From the NCBI RefSeq assembly GCF_004337985.1, contig NC_043743.1, forward strand, positions 1-64,000: 64,000 bases of DNA. Reading direction: 5' to 3'. The position numbers and the translations under genes were made by a program. The notes under the pieces were generated by a model. That model had not been told where the DNA came from. It saw only the letters and a program-made list of their open reading frames with translations, and made no database searches. Positions 1-11,700 of the stretch are shown here, in pieces (the stretch's first letter is position 1; the number at the start of each line of letters is the position of its first letter). The stretch is from Pyricularia pennisetigena (lineage: Eukaryota; Ascomycota; Sordariomycetes; Magnaporthales; Pyriculariaceae).

Positions 1-318
1 AATTATACATTGTTGTGCATATTAATTATGCATTATTGTGCATAATAATTATACATCATTGTGCATAATTATGCATCGTAGTATTTACTACGTGCTTAAA
101 CTTATGATATAAGTTTATTATTCTTTTATGCATTGCATAATATTTATGCATAGTTGTGCATAATTATGCATCGTAGTATATATTACGTATTTAAGCTTAT
201 AATATAAGCTTATTAGTCTTTTATGCATTGCATAATAATTATGCATAATTGTGCATAATTATGTATCGTAGTATATATTACGTGCTTAAGCTTATAATAT
301 AAGCTTATTATTCTCATA
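1..318 (-). repeat. LTR-E element, partial copy cut by window edge
   Basis: This is the 5' part of the 0.9-kb LTR-E repeat in reverse orientation. It carries the family's short palindromes (AAGCTTATA/TATAAGCTT type, CGTAGTA/TACTACG type and repeated ATGCATAATTATGCAT-like units) and ends with TTCTCATA, the reverse complement of the family start TATGAGAA. It abuts the last 40 bp of a forward copy, so it appears to have inserted into another copy of itself. The left end lies outside the window. Confidence 0.8.
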
Positions 319-358
319 ATATTCACTTCACAATTCATCACATAACCTTCCTTTTAAC
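319..358 (+). repeat. LTR-E 3' end remnant
   Basis: These are the last 40 bases of a forward LTR-E copy, ending in the family terminus CATAACCTTCCTTTTAAC. The remainder lies beyond the reverse copy at its left. Its right flank is Gypsy-A reverse transcriptase sequence, so the host of this insertion was a Gypsy-A pol gene. Confidence 0.75.
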
Positions 359-3300
359 AATGTTTAAATATTTTCATCGTTATTTACCTGGACCATATCG
401 TTATTTTCTCCAAAACGTTGCAGGAATATAAAAAAATACGTTTACACAATCTTACAAAAATGACAAAACGTTGAATTTTTCATTAAACCCGAAAAATGCA
501 TTTTTGACAGCAAAGAAATTAATTTCCTAAAATATATTATCGCCCCTGGAAAAATTAGGCCGGAGGAATTAAAGATCCAAACAATAAAAAAATGGCCCTA
601 ACCATAAAACGTAATAAACGTTCGGGCATTTTTTGGATTCGTAAACTTGTACAAAAAGTTTATTAAAAGTTACGGCGCGATCGCCAGCCTATTAACTAAT
701 ATAACCAAAAAAACTTTAAAATTACAACGGACGGAGCAAATACAGCAAACTTTCGAACAGCTACAAAACGCAATAGCACAAAAACCGCTCCTTAAAATAC
801 TAAATCCAACGAAACCTTTCGAAATCAAAACCGACGTATCCGATTATACAATCGGAGGACAACTTAGCCAACGGGACAAAAAAGGACGTTTACACCTTTA
901 CGCCTTTTTTTTACAAAAATTACATAAACCAGAGCTTAATTACCAAATTTACGATAAAAGATTTATGGTTATTATCCGAATATTCGAAAAATAGAAACCA
1001 CAGCTATCCGGAGCTAAATACGAAATATTAATTTATACGGACTATAAAAATTTAACCAATTTTACCACCAGCAAAATATTGAACAAACGACAAATTATAT
1101 CGGCAAAATTCCTATTATAAGTCCATTTTAAAATTATTTACCGAAAAAGAACAAAAAATAGTAGGGCCAACGCCTTTAACAAAAAACCAGACTACGAAAA
1201 TATAATACCCGAAAAAACACGGAAAAGCTTTACGGTAAACGACAACGGAAACCTTTTACCAGTTCACCGAAATCTCATAACGACCAACACGGTAATTATA
1301 CCAAAAGAAATACGGAAAATCCACGAAAATAAAACCCACGGACACCCAAGAATTTTCAAGATATGGAAACGGTTAAAACAGCACCATTATTTTGCAGGAA
1401 TACGATAAAAAGTACGAAAAATTATTAAAAATTACGAACTTTGCGCAAAAGGCAAATCCGTTAAATACAAACTTTCCGGGCTCCTATAATTTTTACCAAC
1501 CCCTAATAAGGCCTGGTAAACCATTATAATGGATTTTATCGTTAAATTACCATTTTCCGAAAAACTATTAACTAAAATTTAATACGATAATATATTAATT
1601 ATAATGGATAAGTTTATTAAATACGCCTACTTTTGACCTTATAAAGGAAGTAGCAACGGCGAAAAAATTGCTTACACATTTTTACGAATAATTGTTAGCA
1701 ACCACGGGTTTTCAAAAAACATTATTACGGATAAAAACAAATCTTTACATTAAAGTTTTGGAAATTTTTAATAAAATAGCTAGGAACCGACCACAAATTA
1801 TTTACAATATTCCACCCACAAATAAACGGATAAACAAAACGAGCAAACCAAATTTTAAAACAATATTAAAAATGTTATATAAACCATAAGCAAAATAATT
1901 GGGTACGGTTATTATTTATAGCACAATTCGTATATAACAGTTTAAAAAATAAAAATATTAAAATAACCCCGTTTTATACCAATTACGGATTTAATCTTAC
2001 GGTATATGGAAAACCAAAAACCACGATTACGGCCCAACGAACCGATAAACAAGTAAACGAATTATGAAAATTCCGCCAAAAATTCCAACAGGAATTGGAA
2101 TTCGTACGAAAAAAAATAACCAAATACGTTAACCGATATCGGATAAAAAGACCATTTTTCCAGGAAGGAGATGACGTTTATTTTGTTCGACGTAATGTTA
2201 AAACATAACGACCAAATAGCAAATTTAATTTTAAAAAATTTGGACTTTTTAAAATCGACAAAAAAATCAGCCGCGAAAATAATTACAAACTGTTATTACC
2301 AGGAATTATAAGAATCTACCCAACGTTCCCCGTATTATTACTGGAATCAGCACCACCCGGTACCAATGTATTAAAAACAATCGAAATCGACACATAAAAA
2401 AACGTACGACGTCGAACGAATACTGGACCATAAACGCAATTACTGTAAAACAAAATACTTTATTAAATAGGAGAATTATAAACACGAAAAAAATATTTGG
2501 GAACCTTTTAACAACCTTTTAAATTGCCAGGAATTACTCCACCAACATTATTTAAAGCTGGATTTGCGAATAAATTAGCCAAAAAAAGGACGATTTAAGA
2601 AAATACCACCTATTATTCCCAAAAGCTAAGGATCAACCAGGATTCGAAGCCATACCATTAAACGAATTTACAAAAAAACGATTAGCACATATTATAAGCC
2701 AAAACACATGAATAAAACAATTTACCGACCGAATACTGCGTAAAAGCATTTACTTTATCCAACAAAAAAAGATTTAAAAAACTTATTAGGAAAAACGAAT
2801 CCCAGGCAAAATTGGAATCCGGAAGAAACGATTCCAAAAATATTTTAGGAAACATTTCGGCCGATCGCCGCCGTTCCTCCTGTTTTACCTCCTTACGCTC
2901 GATTTAAATTAACTTTTCCAAATTATCGATACCACGACGAACCGCCTTTATTATTTTTTTAAACCACATTTTCTTTTGTTTACTCAACCGAAAAGCTTTG
3001 TCCTCCGCCGCCTCCAATTTAAATTTAAATTTTAAATATTGGGCCGCGATTCTATGCAATTGTTTTCCGGGAAATATTTATAATATCGCATCGCGAGCGA
3101 CCCAAGCGAACATATTCGACACAACGAAAGGAATTCCGAGGCGATATAACGTATTTCGCGATCCTTTGCGATTCGCAAACAAAATAAAGAGGCATTTCGA
3201 CCGCCGAAAAAAAAAGTACAAAAAACAAATCTTTGCGACGAACGGTGGACATGCGACCACGAAATTTAACTACGCGATTGGATATGGCGTAAAAAGGCTA

Positions 3301-3504
3301 ACAAAAAAGACATATGGAAATAAAAATAAAAATTAGGGGAATATAAATTATTTAAAGGCCAAAGGAAATTGGCCAAAAAAAAGGAGATTTGATATTATAA
3401 TTAAGCAAATCGGGTCGGTATCAATAAGGCCAAGCGGGGTTACACCCCTCATAACGATACTCGACCAGAAAAAACACCGACGGACAGGAAACAAAATTAC
3501 AAAA
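359..3504 (+). mobile_element. Gypsy-A copy 1: degenerate Ty3/gypsy chromovirus pol
   Basis: This is the pol region of a Ty3/gypsy retrotransposon, broken by many TAA/TAG codons. It enters inside the reverse transcriptase: a degraded form of the family sequence around YLDDILIFSKT is readable near 380-420. RNase H follows at 647-994, open for 115 codons, with the motifs KPFEIKTDVSDYTIGGQLSQ and ELNYQIYDK. Integrase pieces lie at about 1,330-2,050 (HHCC zinc-binding remnants, then a core with DKFIKYAYF and SNHGF). A chromodomain remnant lies at about 2,410-2,560 (VERILDHKR then NIWEPFNN). The chromodomain after integrase places it among chromoviruses, whose chromodomain directs integration toward heterochromatin. 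The tail from about 2,580 to 3,504 is non-pol sequence. Stops at former CAA, CAG and TGG codons fit RIP. It cannot be functional. Confidence 0.85.
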
Positions 3505-3852
3505 AAAATACGTAACCCCACCTAACCACCAAAAAAACGATATAATTAATATATTACATTTTAATTTTAGTAAAACAAGTAATACGCTGGCTATGGGACA
3601 TATTACACATATTATATTCAGGATAAAGGACTATATAAGGACATATTTATTACCACATAAATAAATTCAATTTTAGGATTGCTAAGCAGCAATCAATTTT
3701 ATAACTTTAGTTAACCTCAATATTTATTCGAAAACGATTATAACTTTACCCCAGTTATTGAAAATCCCCAGTTACCCAATTAAGACGTTCAGTTGCTTTA
3801 ACCCACTGTAAGTTACCCTAAGAACAGGTTACCCGATACCTTGATCGTAATA
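3505..3852 (+). repeat. LTR-A, 3' LTR of Gypsy-A copy 1
   Basis: About 350 bp shared with 12,531-12,840 and 14,063-14,423. The common core runs from a TATA-like TATATAAGGACATATTTATT stretch to the terminus ATCGTAACA, here ATCGTAATA. The left edge is approximate (about 30 bp), estimated from the shared TACGTAAC motif. It abuts the truncated end of a reverse Copia-1 gag at 3,853. Confidence 0.7.
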
Positions 3853-4164
3853 ATAATAACCATATTCTGAGTAATTAAACCTTTAAATCTTAAAATTAAA
3901 TATAATTTTTTTATTTTGTTCAAACAAGCCTCGATATTATTCAACGATTTTAGTACGCCCGAATAAAATTCCTTTAAATAACAGAAATCCGAAGTATAGT
4001 TTTCAGGATTATATATATTTTTTAATTTATTTCAGGCTTCGTACGCAGAAGTTCATTTTTTTATAAAAGAGGTTTTTTATCGCACAGTGATTGTATAAAG
4101 GCTAAAGCCTGCGTATTTTTGGATTTATAATCCCGAGGTTCAAAGGTATTATCATTATTATTAC

Positions 4165-4252
<88 letters not shown>

Positions 4253-4950
4253 AATACCATTTGGGATACCAGTGGGTTCTATGTTATTATTAGCGTCGAG
4301 GCTAATAATAATTCCTTCCTTTTGCTCCAGGGTATACGCGAGTCCTTTCACTTCCAAGGCCGTTTGGGCGCAACTAGCCCAAATAACGTAATTTTCGGTG
4401 CCTTTTAGGGTTACCATTGGGATTTTGTCGAAGGTAGCCATTTTGAATAAAGGGTCTTTTGTTTGTATTGTGTTCCAGTAACGGTCGGGATTAGGGTAGT
4501 AAGGATTACTCGGTTGGATAGGTTTGAAAAGAGCTTCTGGGTGGTATAGGTTTCGTATCGATAGGTCAAATAGCGGTGAAAATATAGGCGAGTGTTTGCT
4601 GAGGTATATAGGTAGGTATAATTAGTGCCGCAGTATAACGGTCTGGTTTTTTCGACGGCGCGTACGATTCCAGTTTAAGCAGTTACACCTTTAAATAGAG
4701 CGTAAATGAAGTTATCGAATGGTACAAGACTCGGGCTGATCCGAAATAGGGATGAAGAATAATCGATGGATTTAATGGTATTAGTATCGATTTCGTTGGT
4801 ATAAGCTAATCCGGGCTTATAACCTGTGAAGAGGTTACGAAATAGAATAAGTTTAATTTTGAACGCGGGGAAAGGTGGATCCCGTTTAAGGTTAATGGAA
4901 CGTTGAAATGGCGAATAACCGTTCGCTAGCGGGTAATAGAGATAATATAT
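3853..4950 (-). mobile_element. Copia-1 copy a: 5' leader and partial gag
   Basis: Read on the minus strand, this is the 5' end of a Ty1/copia element: LTR-D (4,951-5,488), then a leader, then a gag starting at 4,441 with MATFDKIPMVTLKGTENYVIW, matching the gag starts at 12,910 and 26,747. The frame is open for 126 codons and includes a long polyasparagine run encoded by an (ATT)n tract at about 4,150-4,251. After a stop near 4,061 gag homology continues (AYEA, then FKEFYS-like residues) to 3,853, where it is cut off by LTR-A. Pol is missing. The leader keeps a segment near 4,470-4,500 (ACGGTCGGGATTAGGGT on the plus strand) that is shared by all Copia-1 copies here. Confidence 0.8.
4150..4251. 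repeat. (ATT)n trinucleotide tract coding poly-Asn in gag
   Basis: An almost pure ATT/AAT trinucleotide run of about 100 bp with one interruption near 4,163. In the Copia-1 gag frame (minus strand) it encodes roughly 30 consecutive asparagines. The sister copies at 13,080 and 27,720 have only one or two AAT units here, so it expanded in this copy alone. Confidence 0.9.
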
Positions 4951-5488
4951 TGTTGCACAATTAATTCGTTGAATCGTTAAATCGATAAAGGTTATGAAGG
5001 TGATAATTCTAAGGTTAAGTTGTGAATTACGTGTTCGAATCCGTAGGTGCAGATCTTCGATCCGGATGTCCGGAATGCGGGGTCACGTTATATAATTTGG
5101 CCTTATTCATGTGACTAACCTGCCAACCTATTGAACCTAACGGCCCATTGAGTCTAACGGCCTATTGTGCTCATGCATGCACAGAAACTCTGCGACCACA
5201 ACGGGATTCGAACCCACGCACTTCGGCAACGTATATATAATATAGATTATTTGTACGTGCATCATACCAGTAAGCTAGATTATATATGACGTATTTATTT
5301 TGTTGTTGAAACTATGAACAAAGACGTGATATATAAGACTTTGTGTGTATAATAAACGTGTATACGTTTTATTTGTTATTTATTTATTTTTTTCGATGCA
5401 GGGTGACTGATAGAATCAGCCCGTGCTAGCCGTTGTATGATAATGCAGGGTAGCTAATATAATTAGCCCTCCGCTAGCCGTGTTCACA
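4951..5488 (-). repeat. LTR-D, 5' LTR of Copia-1 copy a
   Basis: A 538-bp unit with LTR-type ends on the minus strand, TGTGAACA at 5,488 and TTGTGCAACA ending at 4,951. It lies directly upstream of the Copia-1 leader and gag. The same sequence, carrying an insertion, lies at 25,394-26,228, again upstream of a Copia-1 gag. It contains a TATA-like stretch and A/T-rich polyadenylation-like sequence near 5,370-5,400. It also contains a tRNA-like segment (5,194-5,290), listed separately. Confidence 0.75.
5194..5290 (-). other. tRNA-like segment with A-box and B-box inside LTR-D
   Basis: On the minus strand, TAGCTTACTGG resembles a Pol III A-box (TRGYNNARNNGG). About 50 bases later comes GTGGGTTCGAATCCC, a full consensus B-box/T-arm. 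The second LTR-D copy holds the same layout (TAGCTTAATGG near 25,610 and GGGTTTAAATCC near 25,981), split by an LTR-E fragment. I could not pair a convincing 7-bp acceptor stem: the 3' side TGTGGTC has no partner just upstream of the A-box. It is therefore either a decayed tRNA, a tRNA-derived insertion, or chance similarity. It is not called as a tRNA gene. Confidence 0.45.
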
Positions 5489-6324
5489 TAACGGCCGAAT
5501 TGGATACCATCTGCGCTTAATCCGTTCATGGCGGTACTGTTTTTTCGATTTGGTTTAATATTACTTTTAATTTTTGACCAAATTTTATACTTTCTGCACG
5601 TGGAGGGTCGTATACATATATGTACCGTTGTACTAAACTTCCGTATACATATCGCATTATATAAGCAGATAGATAAGCGGATAGGCAAAATATACATTTT
5701 GTATATATAATTTACATTCGAAACTTGTTTATGTTTTTACCAATTTTAACGATAGTAAAAGCAAAGTTCCAGGGATTGGACTACGTATAAATAAACGTCC
5801 AAATTTAACCCAATTCATAATATTGGCTTTCAAAGCTTTTTTATAATAAAAAATACTAAATACATATTTTATGAATCTTTTCGCTTTATTTGATTAATTT
5901 TATATTATTTTTGTTTCAAAGCCAGACTTTATAGTTTCTGCACGTGGGAGGTCGTATATATGTACGTAGTATAGCATTAGAGTTTGGTACATATATCCGA
6001 TTATAAAGCGTTAAATATGCGGATAGGTAAGGTATAATCAATTTTATATATAATTTACAATCGAACCGTTTTTATAGTTTTGCAAATTTTGACATTAATA
6101 AAACTAAGATTTTAAGGAGTGGATTACGTATATAAACAGACGTCAGCATAAAATTCGATTTATAATACCCGCCTTTGTTATTTTTTTGTATAAAAAAAGC
6201 GCTAAATTTATATTATTTTTGTTTTTTTGCTTTATTTAATCAAATAAAATTTAAAAAAACAGATTGAAGAACATTTGTTTATAAGTATATAAAAGAATTG
6301 ATACACCAAAGTTTTTTTCACTTT
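5489..6324. repeat. Tandem duplication, two units of about 345 bp
   Basis: Two diverged direct copies lie at about 5,560-5,905 and 5,905-6,250. TTCTGCACGTGG occurs at 5,592 and 5,936. GCGGATAGG, a TATATATAATTTACA stretch and GGATTACGTATATAAA-type segments recur at the same spacing (344-346 bp). No reading frame is convincing in either strand: small open frames of 60-93 codons do not carry over between the units. The family is not recognised. It may be a subrepeat array of an element whose rest lies elsewhere. Confidence 0.65.
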
Positions 6325-7223
6325 TACAAAAATGATAAGCCTATATTATAAGCTCAGACACGCATTATATACTACGTTCTATAATTCTGCACAACTAGAC
6401 ATGATTATTATGCAATCCGTAAAAGAATAATGAACTTAAATTTTAAGCTCAAGCACGTAGTAAATACTGGGATGCATAACGATGCACAATAGTGTATAAT
6501 TAGTATGCACAACAATGTATAATTAGTATGCACAATAATGTATGATTAGTATGCATAATAATGCAGGATCATTATGCACAATGATGCATAATTATTATAT
6601 ATAATGTTGTATATTATTATGCAATTTATAACGTGTATGAATCAAATAATGCAATACAATTGCATACGAATCATGCATGTACCCCTTTGACCTATTTGGG
6701 CAAAAGAAATGAACGTAGATTATGTGGAGATTATGCGATCCACAGGCAAACCTATGTTGGTAAAAATGAACGGAAGATATTAATATAGGTAAGGTTTTGA
6801 CGATTGCGTTATGCAACGTTTCAAATATAAGACGTTCAAAATAGCCACATACATAAATAGGTAAACGCTTTTGCGTTGTTTTATTTTATCCTAATTGGGA
6901 AAATGTAATGCAAACCTTAATACGTGGATTTGTAATACATACATTGTCAAATACAATACTTTTGCAGATAAAATAGGGAAGAACTTCCCGCTTTAAAATT
7001 AGACGAGGTTTTAAAATCTATCCATCGATCGATTTATCTATTCATTGATCCATTTATCTATTTATTAGATTATATGGATTTCTACTTAATAGACAACCAA
7101 CTGTTAATTATCAATACAATTTTATCTCTATTCTATTTATAAAAAATGACCTTTTTCGCTTTATATATATTTACCTCATATATACATTCACCTCACAATT
7201 CATTCCATAACTTTCCTTTTAAT
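6325..7223 (+). repeat. LTR-E element, old near-full copy
   Basis: A forward copy starting TACAAAAATGATAAGCC and ending CATAACTTTCCTTTTAAT, about 900 bp. It has the 5' palindromes, the GACCTATTTGGGCAAAAG block, the TATATAAATAG stretch, the [11 protein letters not shown] frame at about 6,910 (frameshifted after about 22 codons) and the CTAT/ATCC tetranucleotide tract near 7,020-7,070. No flanking target duplication is visible, and divergence is higher than in the other copies, so it is either older or a recombinant. Confidence 0.75.
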
Positions 7224-8220
7224 ATAATCTACCCAATTGGGAAATTGAAATACGATTTAAAACTGGACCAGCGGTGATTTTTGCCTTTTATAACGATTAC
7301 CCTATAGTATATTATGATCAAAAACAATGTCCATGGTACGAATACATCCGAAATATTTGCAATATATATATATTAGCTAAAATATAAACATAGTACGAAA
7401 TAAAGCTACGATAACCGGGACCCGCACTAATAATCAAAGTCGTGTGGAACCCTAACGTTGGAAACAACGTAATACCTACGAACGTACGAAAAAACCCGCA
7501 TTACTGGGAGACCCATTCGATTAAATCAAAGCTAAAAGCAGCAATACGCCCCGAAACAAAAGAAATATGGACCAACGACGCAAGTCCAGCAAATTAAAAA
7601 ACTAAAATGGCCAAACGGGACAAAACACCAAAATGTAATAATAACAACAAAATAAAAAACCTTAAACGTTCCGCAAACTGCCAAAGCAGCGCAGAATTAT
7701 ATATATTAAAATATACGATTTCACGGAAAATTTCAACGAACGCTTTTTAACAGCGGAGTATAAAGCAACTACATTTGCCCCAAAATTGTGAAAAAACGAA
7801 AAGTATTTTGATAATAAAAAAAAACTATATCGATTGTAAACCGTGAAAAGAAAGCAGTTTTATACGGGAACAGTACCATCGAAACAAAAACTGCATACCT
7901 TTGGATGGAAAATTATGGACGAAAAAAACAAATTATTTTGGATATTACGGAAATAGGGAATAAAACGATAATTTAAAAAATTCCCTAATTTAAAAAAGCA
8001 ACCCCAAAGTAAATTGGACTATAGGCCAGGTATAATAGGAAAAACATTCAATTATTAACTAATTTTTAGTACAGCAGGGTTTATATAAGAAATATAAAAT
8101 ATGGAAAAACCAAATAAACCAAATGGCGTATTTATAGGAAGGACGACTAACCCCGGAGCCAATATCGGAAAAAAAGCGATTATTTACAAGTTAAAACCGA
8201 TCCAATTACTTAATATTAAT
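7224..8220 (+). mobile_element. Gypsy-A copy 2, upstream part (gag-pol, degenerate)
   Basis: Non-LTR sequence left of the solo LTR-C insertion, continuous in direction with the Gypsy-A pol that resumes at 8,778. Short readable stretches (for example DFTENFNERFLTAEYKATT near 7,720) suggest a protease or gag-pol linker, but stops are frequent and I cannot assign a domain. The assignment rests mainly on position: the TTAAT duplication around LTR-C shows that the two sides were once contiguous. Confidence 0.5.
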
Positions 8221-8772
8221 TGTTAAATATATGCGTTATTTAGCATGTAATGGGTCCACTTTTATTTGTATATAAACCACAATAGATAGTGCCGAAATGG
8301 GGCTGCTGAGGTTGTGAGATTTTCTGTTATATTTTGTGTGTTGCAGGAGTTGCGATTCAAATCAGTGAGTGGGGTTTCACCCTGTACCGGGTTTAATACC
8401 CACCCTGCATTTACGAGTCAGCTACCCTGTACCGGGTTAAAATTTTCACCAAATCAGCAAATCAGTGCGAACCCAGAAATGGTTTGTATGGAAATGAGGG
8501 TGTTTTTTCAACAACGCATACAAAACAATTTTTCGGAAAATCGTGTGCGGCACTGGAACCCTTTGCGGGGTGCGGATCCCCACTTCGATGTCGGAGAATA
8601 TGTAAGGGAGACAAAGCAAAGTCTCCCCCACCAATGAATTAAATCTATCAATCCCAAAATTGGTGAGTTTAGTGCATATAAACCCTGTGATTACAGGCTT
8701 TTACACCGCAACTAGCACCACGCCGCACCTAGGCTAATGCCTAACCCCCTGTTAGCAACCCATATTGTTACA
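8221..8772 (+). repeat. Solo LTR-C (Copia-2 family) with TTAAT duplication
   Basis: A 552-bp unit starting TGTTAAATATATGCG and ending ATATTGTTACA, flanked exactly by TTAAT at 8,216-8,220 and 8,773-8,777. It matches the 3' LTR of Copia-2 at 36,393-36,946 over its length. It lacks internal sequence, so it is a solo LTR left by recombination between two LTRs. It has fewer AT-biased changes than the copy at 36.4 kb (for example CAATAGATAGTGCCG against CAATAAATAATACCG), so RIP hit this one less. Confidence 0.9.
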
Positions 8773-8777
8773 TTAAT

Positions 8778-11700
8778 TATAAAAAAACAAACCAAAAAGG
8801 CAAAATCCTAGAAAAATAAAAAGCTAATATACGATTATTTGCCCAAAAATCCGAAACCGGATTACCCGAACACAGTTCGTTCGATTATATAATACTATTA
8901 AAAAAAGGAACCCAATTAAAATTCCATAGATATAGGGTGAAACTCCCATTTAAACTAAAATTTTAAACGAATATTTCGCAAAAAACTTTAAAAAAGGACA
9001 TATTAAAAAATCGATATAACCAGCAGGATATTTGGTCCTTTTGATACCAGTAAACACGAAAAATTACGATTATGCGTGGATTATAAACAATTAAACGATA
9101 TTATGATAAAAAAGTTGCTAGTCACTCCCATTGATAGGAAAATTCTGAAATATGTTTTAGCAAATATAACATTTTACAATATTAAACTTTAGAGCAATAT
9201 ATAATTTAATCCATATAAAGGAAGGCGAAAAATGGAAAATAGTATTTCGCATTAAACAAAAATATTACGAATACCTGGTAATGCTTTTCGGTTTTACCAA
9301 CGCCCCCGCAACTTTGCAAATTATAATCAACCACGTTTTTGGGGAATATTTAAAAGCTTTTATCGTTATTTACCTGGACAGTATCCTGATTTTTTCCAAA
9401 ACGGTGGAAAAATAAAAAAAATATACTTACATAGTTTCACAAAAGCTATAAAACGTTGAGTTTCTAACTAAACCCGAAAAATACATTTTTTACATTAAAT
9501 AAATTGATTTTTTAAAATATATAATCGCCCCTGGAAAAATTAGGTTGGAAAAATTAAAAATCCAAACAGTAAAGGAATAATCCCCATTACAGAACGTAAA
9601 AAACATTCAAGTACATTTTGGATTTGTAAATTTTCATTAAAGGGTTTATTAAAGGTTACGGCGCGATCGCCACCCCATTAAACAATATAACCAGCAAGGA
9701 TTTAGATCTTAAATGGACGGCGTAAGTATAATAGGTATTTAAACAATTACGAAACGTCATAATACAATAACCAATTTTCAAAATACCAGATTCAATAAAA
9801 TGTTTCCAAATCGGAACCGACGCATCCGATTATACAACCAGAGGATAATTCAACCAACGAAACGAAAAAGGACGCCTACATTTCTGCGCCTTTTGTTATA
9901 AGAATTATATAAACCAAGATTCAACTACTAAATCCACGAGAGAAAATTTATAGTTGTTATCCGAATATTTGAAAAATGGAAACCATAATTATCCAAAATT
10001 AATTACGAAATATTAGTTTATACGGACCCTAAAAACCTAACCCATTTTGCCGTTAGCAAAATGTTAAATACACGACAAATTAAATGGGTAAAATTCTTAT
10101 TAAAATTCCATTTTAGGATTATTTATCAAAAAAAAATAGAAAACGGTAGGGCGGACGCCTTTAACCGAAAACCAAATTATAAAAATATAATACCCGAGGA
10201 AATACGAAAAGTTTTTATAGTAAACGGTAACGGAAACCTTTGACCAGTTTACCCAAATTTGATAACCATTTACATAGTAACTATACCGGAAATAATAAGA
10301 GAAGTCCACGGAAATAAGGCCTCCGGACACCAAGGAATTCCAAAATTTGGAAACGGTTAAAATAATACTATAATTTTGTAAAAATACGAAAAATTATTGA
10401 AAATTACAAATTTTGCGCAAAAAGCAAATCCGCAAAATACTAGTTTTACGGGCTTTAACAACTTTTACCAACCCCAACAAAGCCTGGTGTACCATTACAG
10501 TGGATTTTATCGTTAACTTATTATTTTCCGAAAAGTTATTCATTAAAGCTAAATACAACAGCATATTAATTAGAATCGATAAATTAACTAAGTACGCTTA
10601 TTTCCTGTTTTATAAAAAAAATGAATACGCCCAAAAGATCGTTTATATATTTTTACGAGAAATTTTTAGCAACCACGGACTTCCAGAAAATATAATTACG
10701 GATAAAAATAAATTTTTTACACTGAAGTTCTGGAAATGTTGAATAAAATAGCTTAAAACCGATTACAAATTATTCATAGCATTCCACCGACAAACCAACG
10801 CACTAACAAAACAAACCAACCAAATAATAAAATAATATAAAAAATGCTATATAGATTATAAATATGATAATTCGGTACAATTATTACCCACGGCACAGTT
10901 CGTTTATAATAATTTAAAAAATGAGAATATTAGAATAACCCCGCTTTATACTAATTACGGACTTAACCCTACCGTATATGCAAAACCAAGGACCACGATT
11001 ACGGCCCCTCGAACCGATAAACCAGTAAACGAATTGAGAAAACTCCATTAGAAATTACAAAAGAAATTAGAATTCGTACGAAAAAGAATGAATAAATACG
11101 TTAACCAATAGCGGATAAAAAGATGATCCTTTTAGGAAAAAAAAACGTTTATTTTATTTAACGTAATATTAAAATATAACGACTTAATAGCCAATTTAAT
11201 TTTTAAAAGATTTGGACCATTTAAAATTGATAAAGAAAAAACAGCGAAACCAATTACAAATTATTACTACCAAAAATTATGAAATTCCATCAGCGTTCCA
11301 CGTATTACTATTAAAATTAACACCATACGGTACCAATATATAAAAAACAATGGAAATCGACGTAAAAAAAAGCGTATAACGTCGAACGAATATTGGATTA
11401 TGAACGTTATGGCGGTAAAAAAAAATACTTTGTTAAATGGGAAAACTATAAACACGAAAGAAATACTTGGGAACCTTTTAACCACTTTTAAAATTGTTAA
11501 AAACCATTCCGCGAATACTATCAGGAGTTGGATTTGCGAGCATATTAGCCAAAAAAGGACAGTTTAAAAAAATACCATTTAGTATTCCCAAATGTTAAAA
11601 GCGACCGGGATTCGAAACCACACTATTAAACGAATTTATGAAAAAACCATTAATATATACCGTAAACGAAAACACACGAATAAAACAACTTACCAATTGA

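Noticed and set aside
1..318. Repeats at the window start as telomeric DNA
   Set aside because: No TTAGGG-type units; the sequence is a reverse LTR-E copy.
5033..5043. GTTCGAATCC B-box-like sequence on the plus strand as a tRNA gene
   Set aside because: No A-box at suitable distance and no cloverleaf could be drawn.
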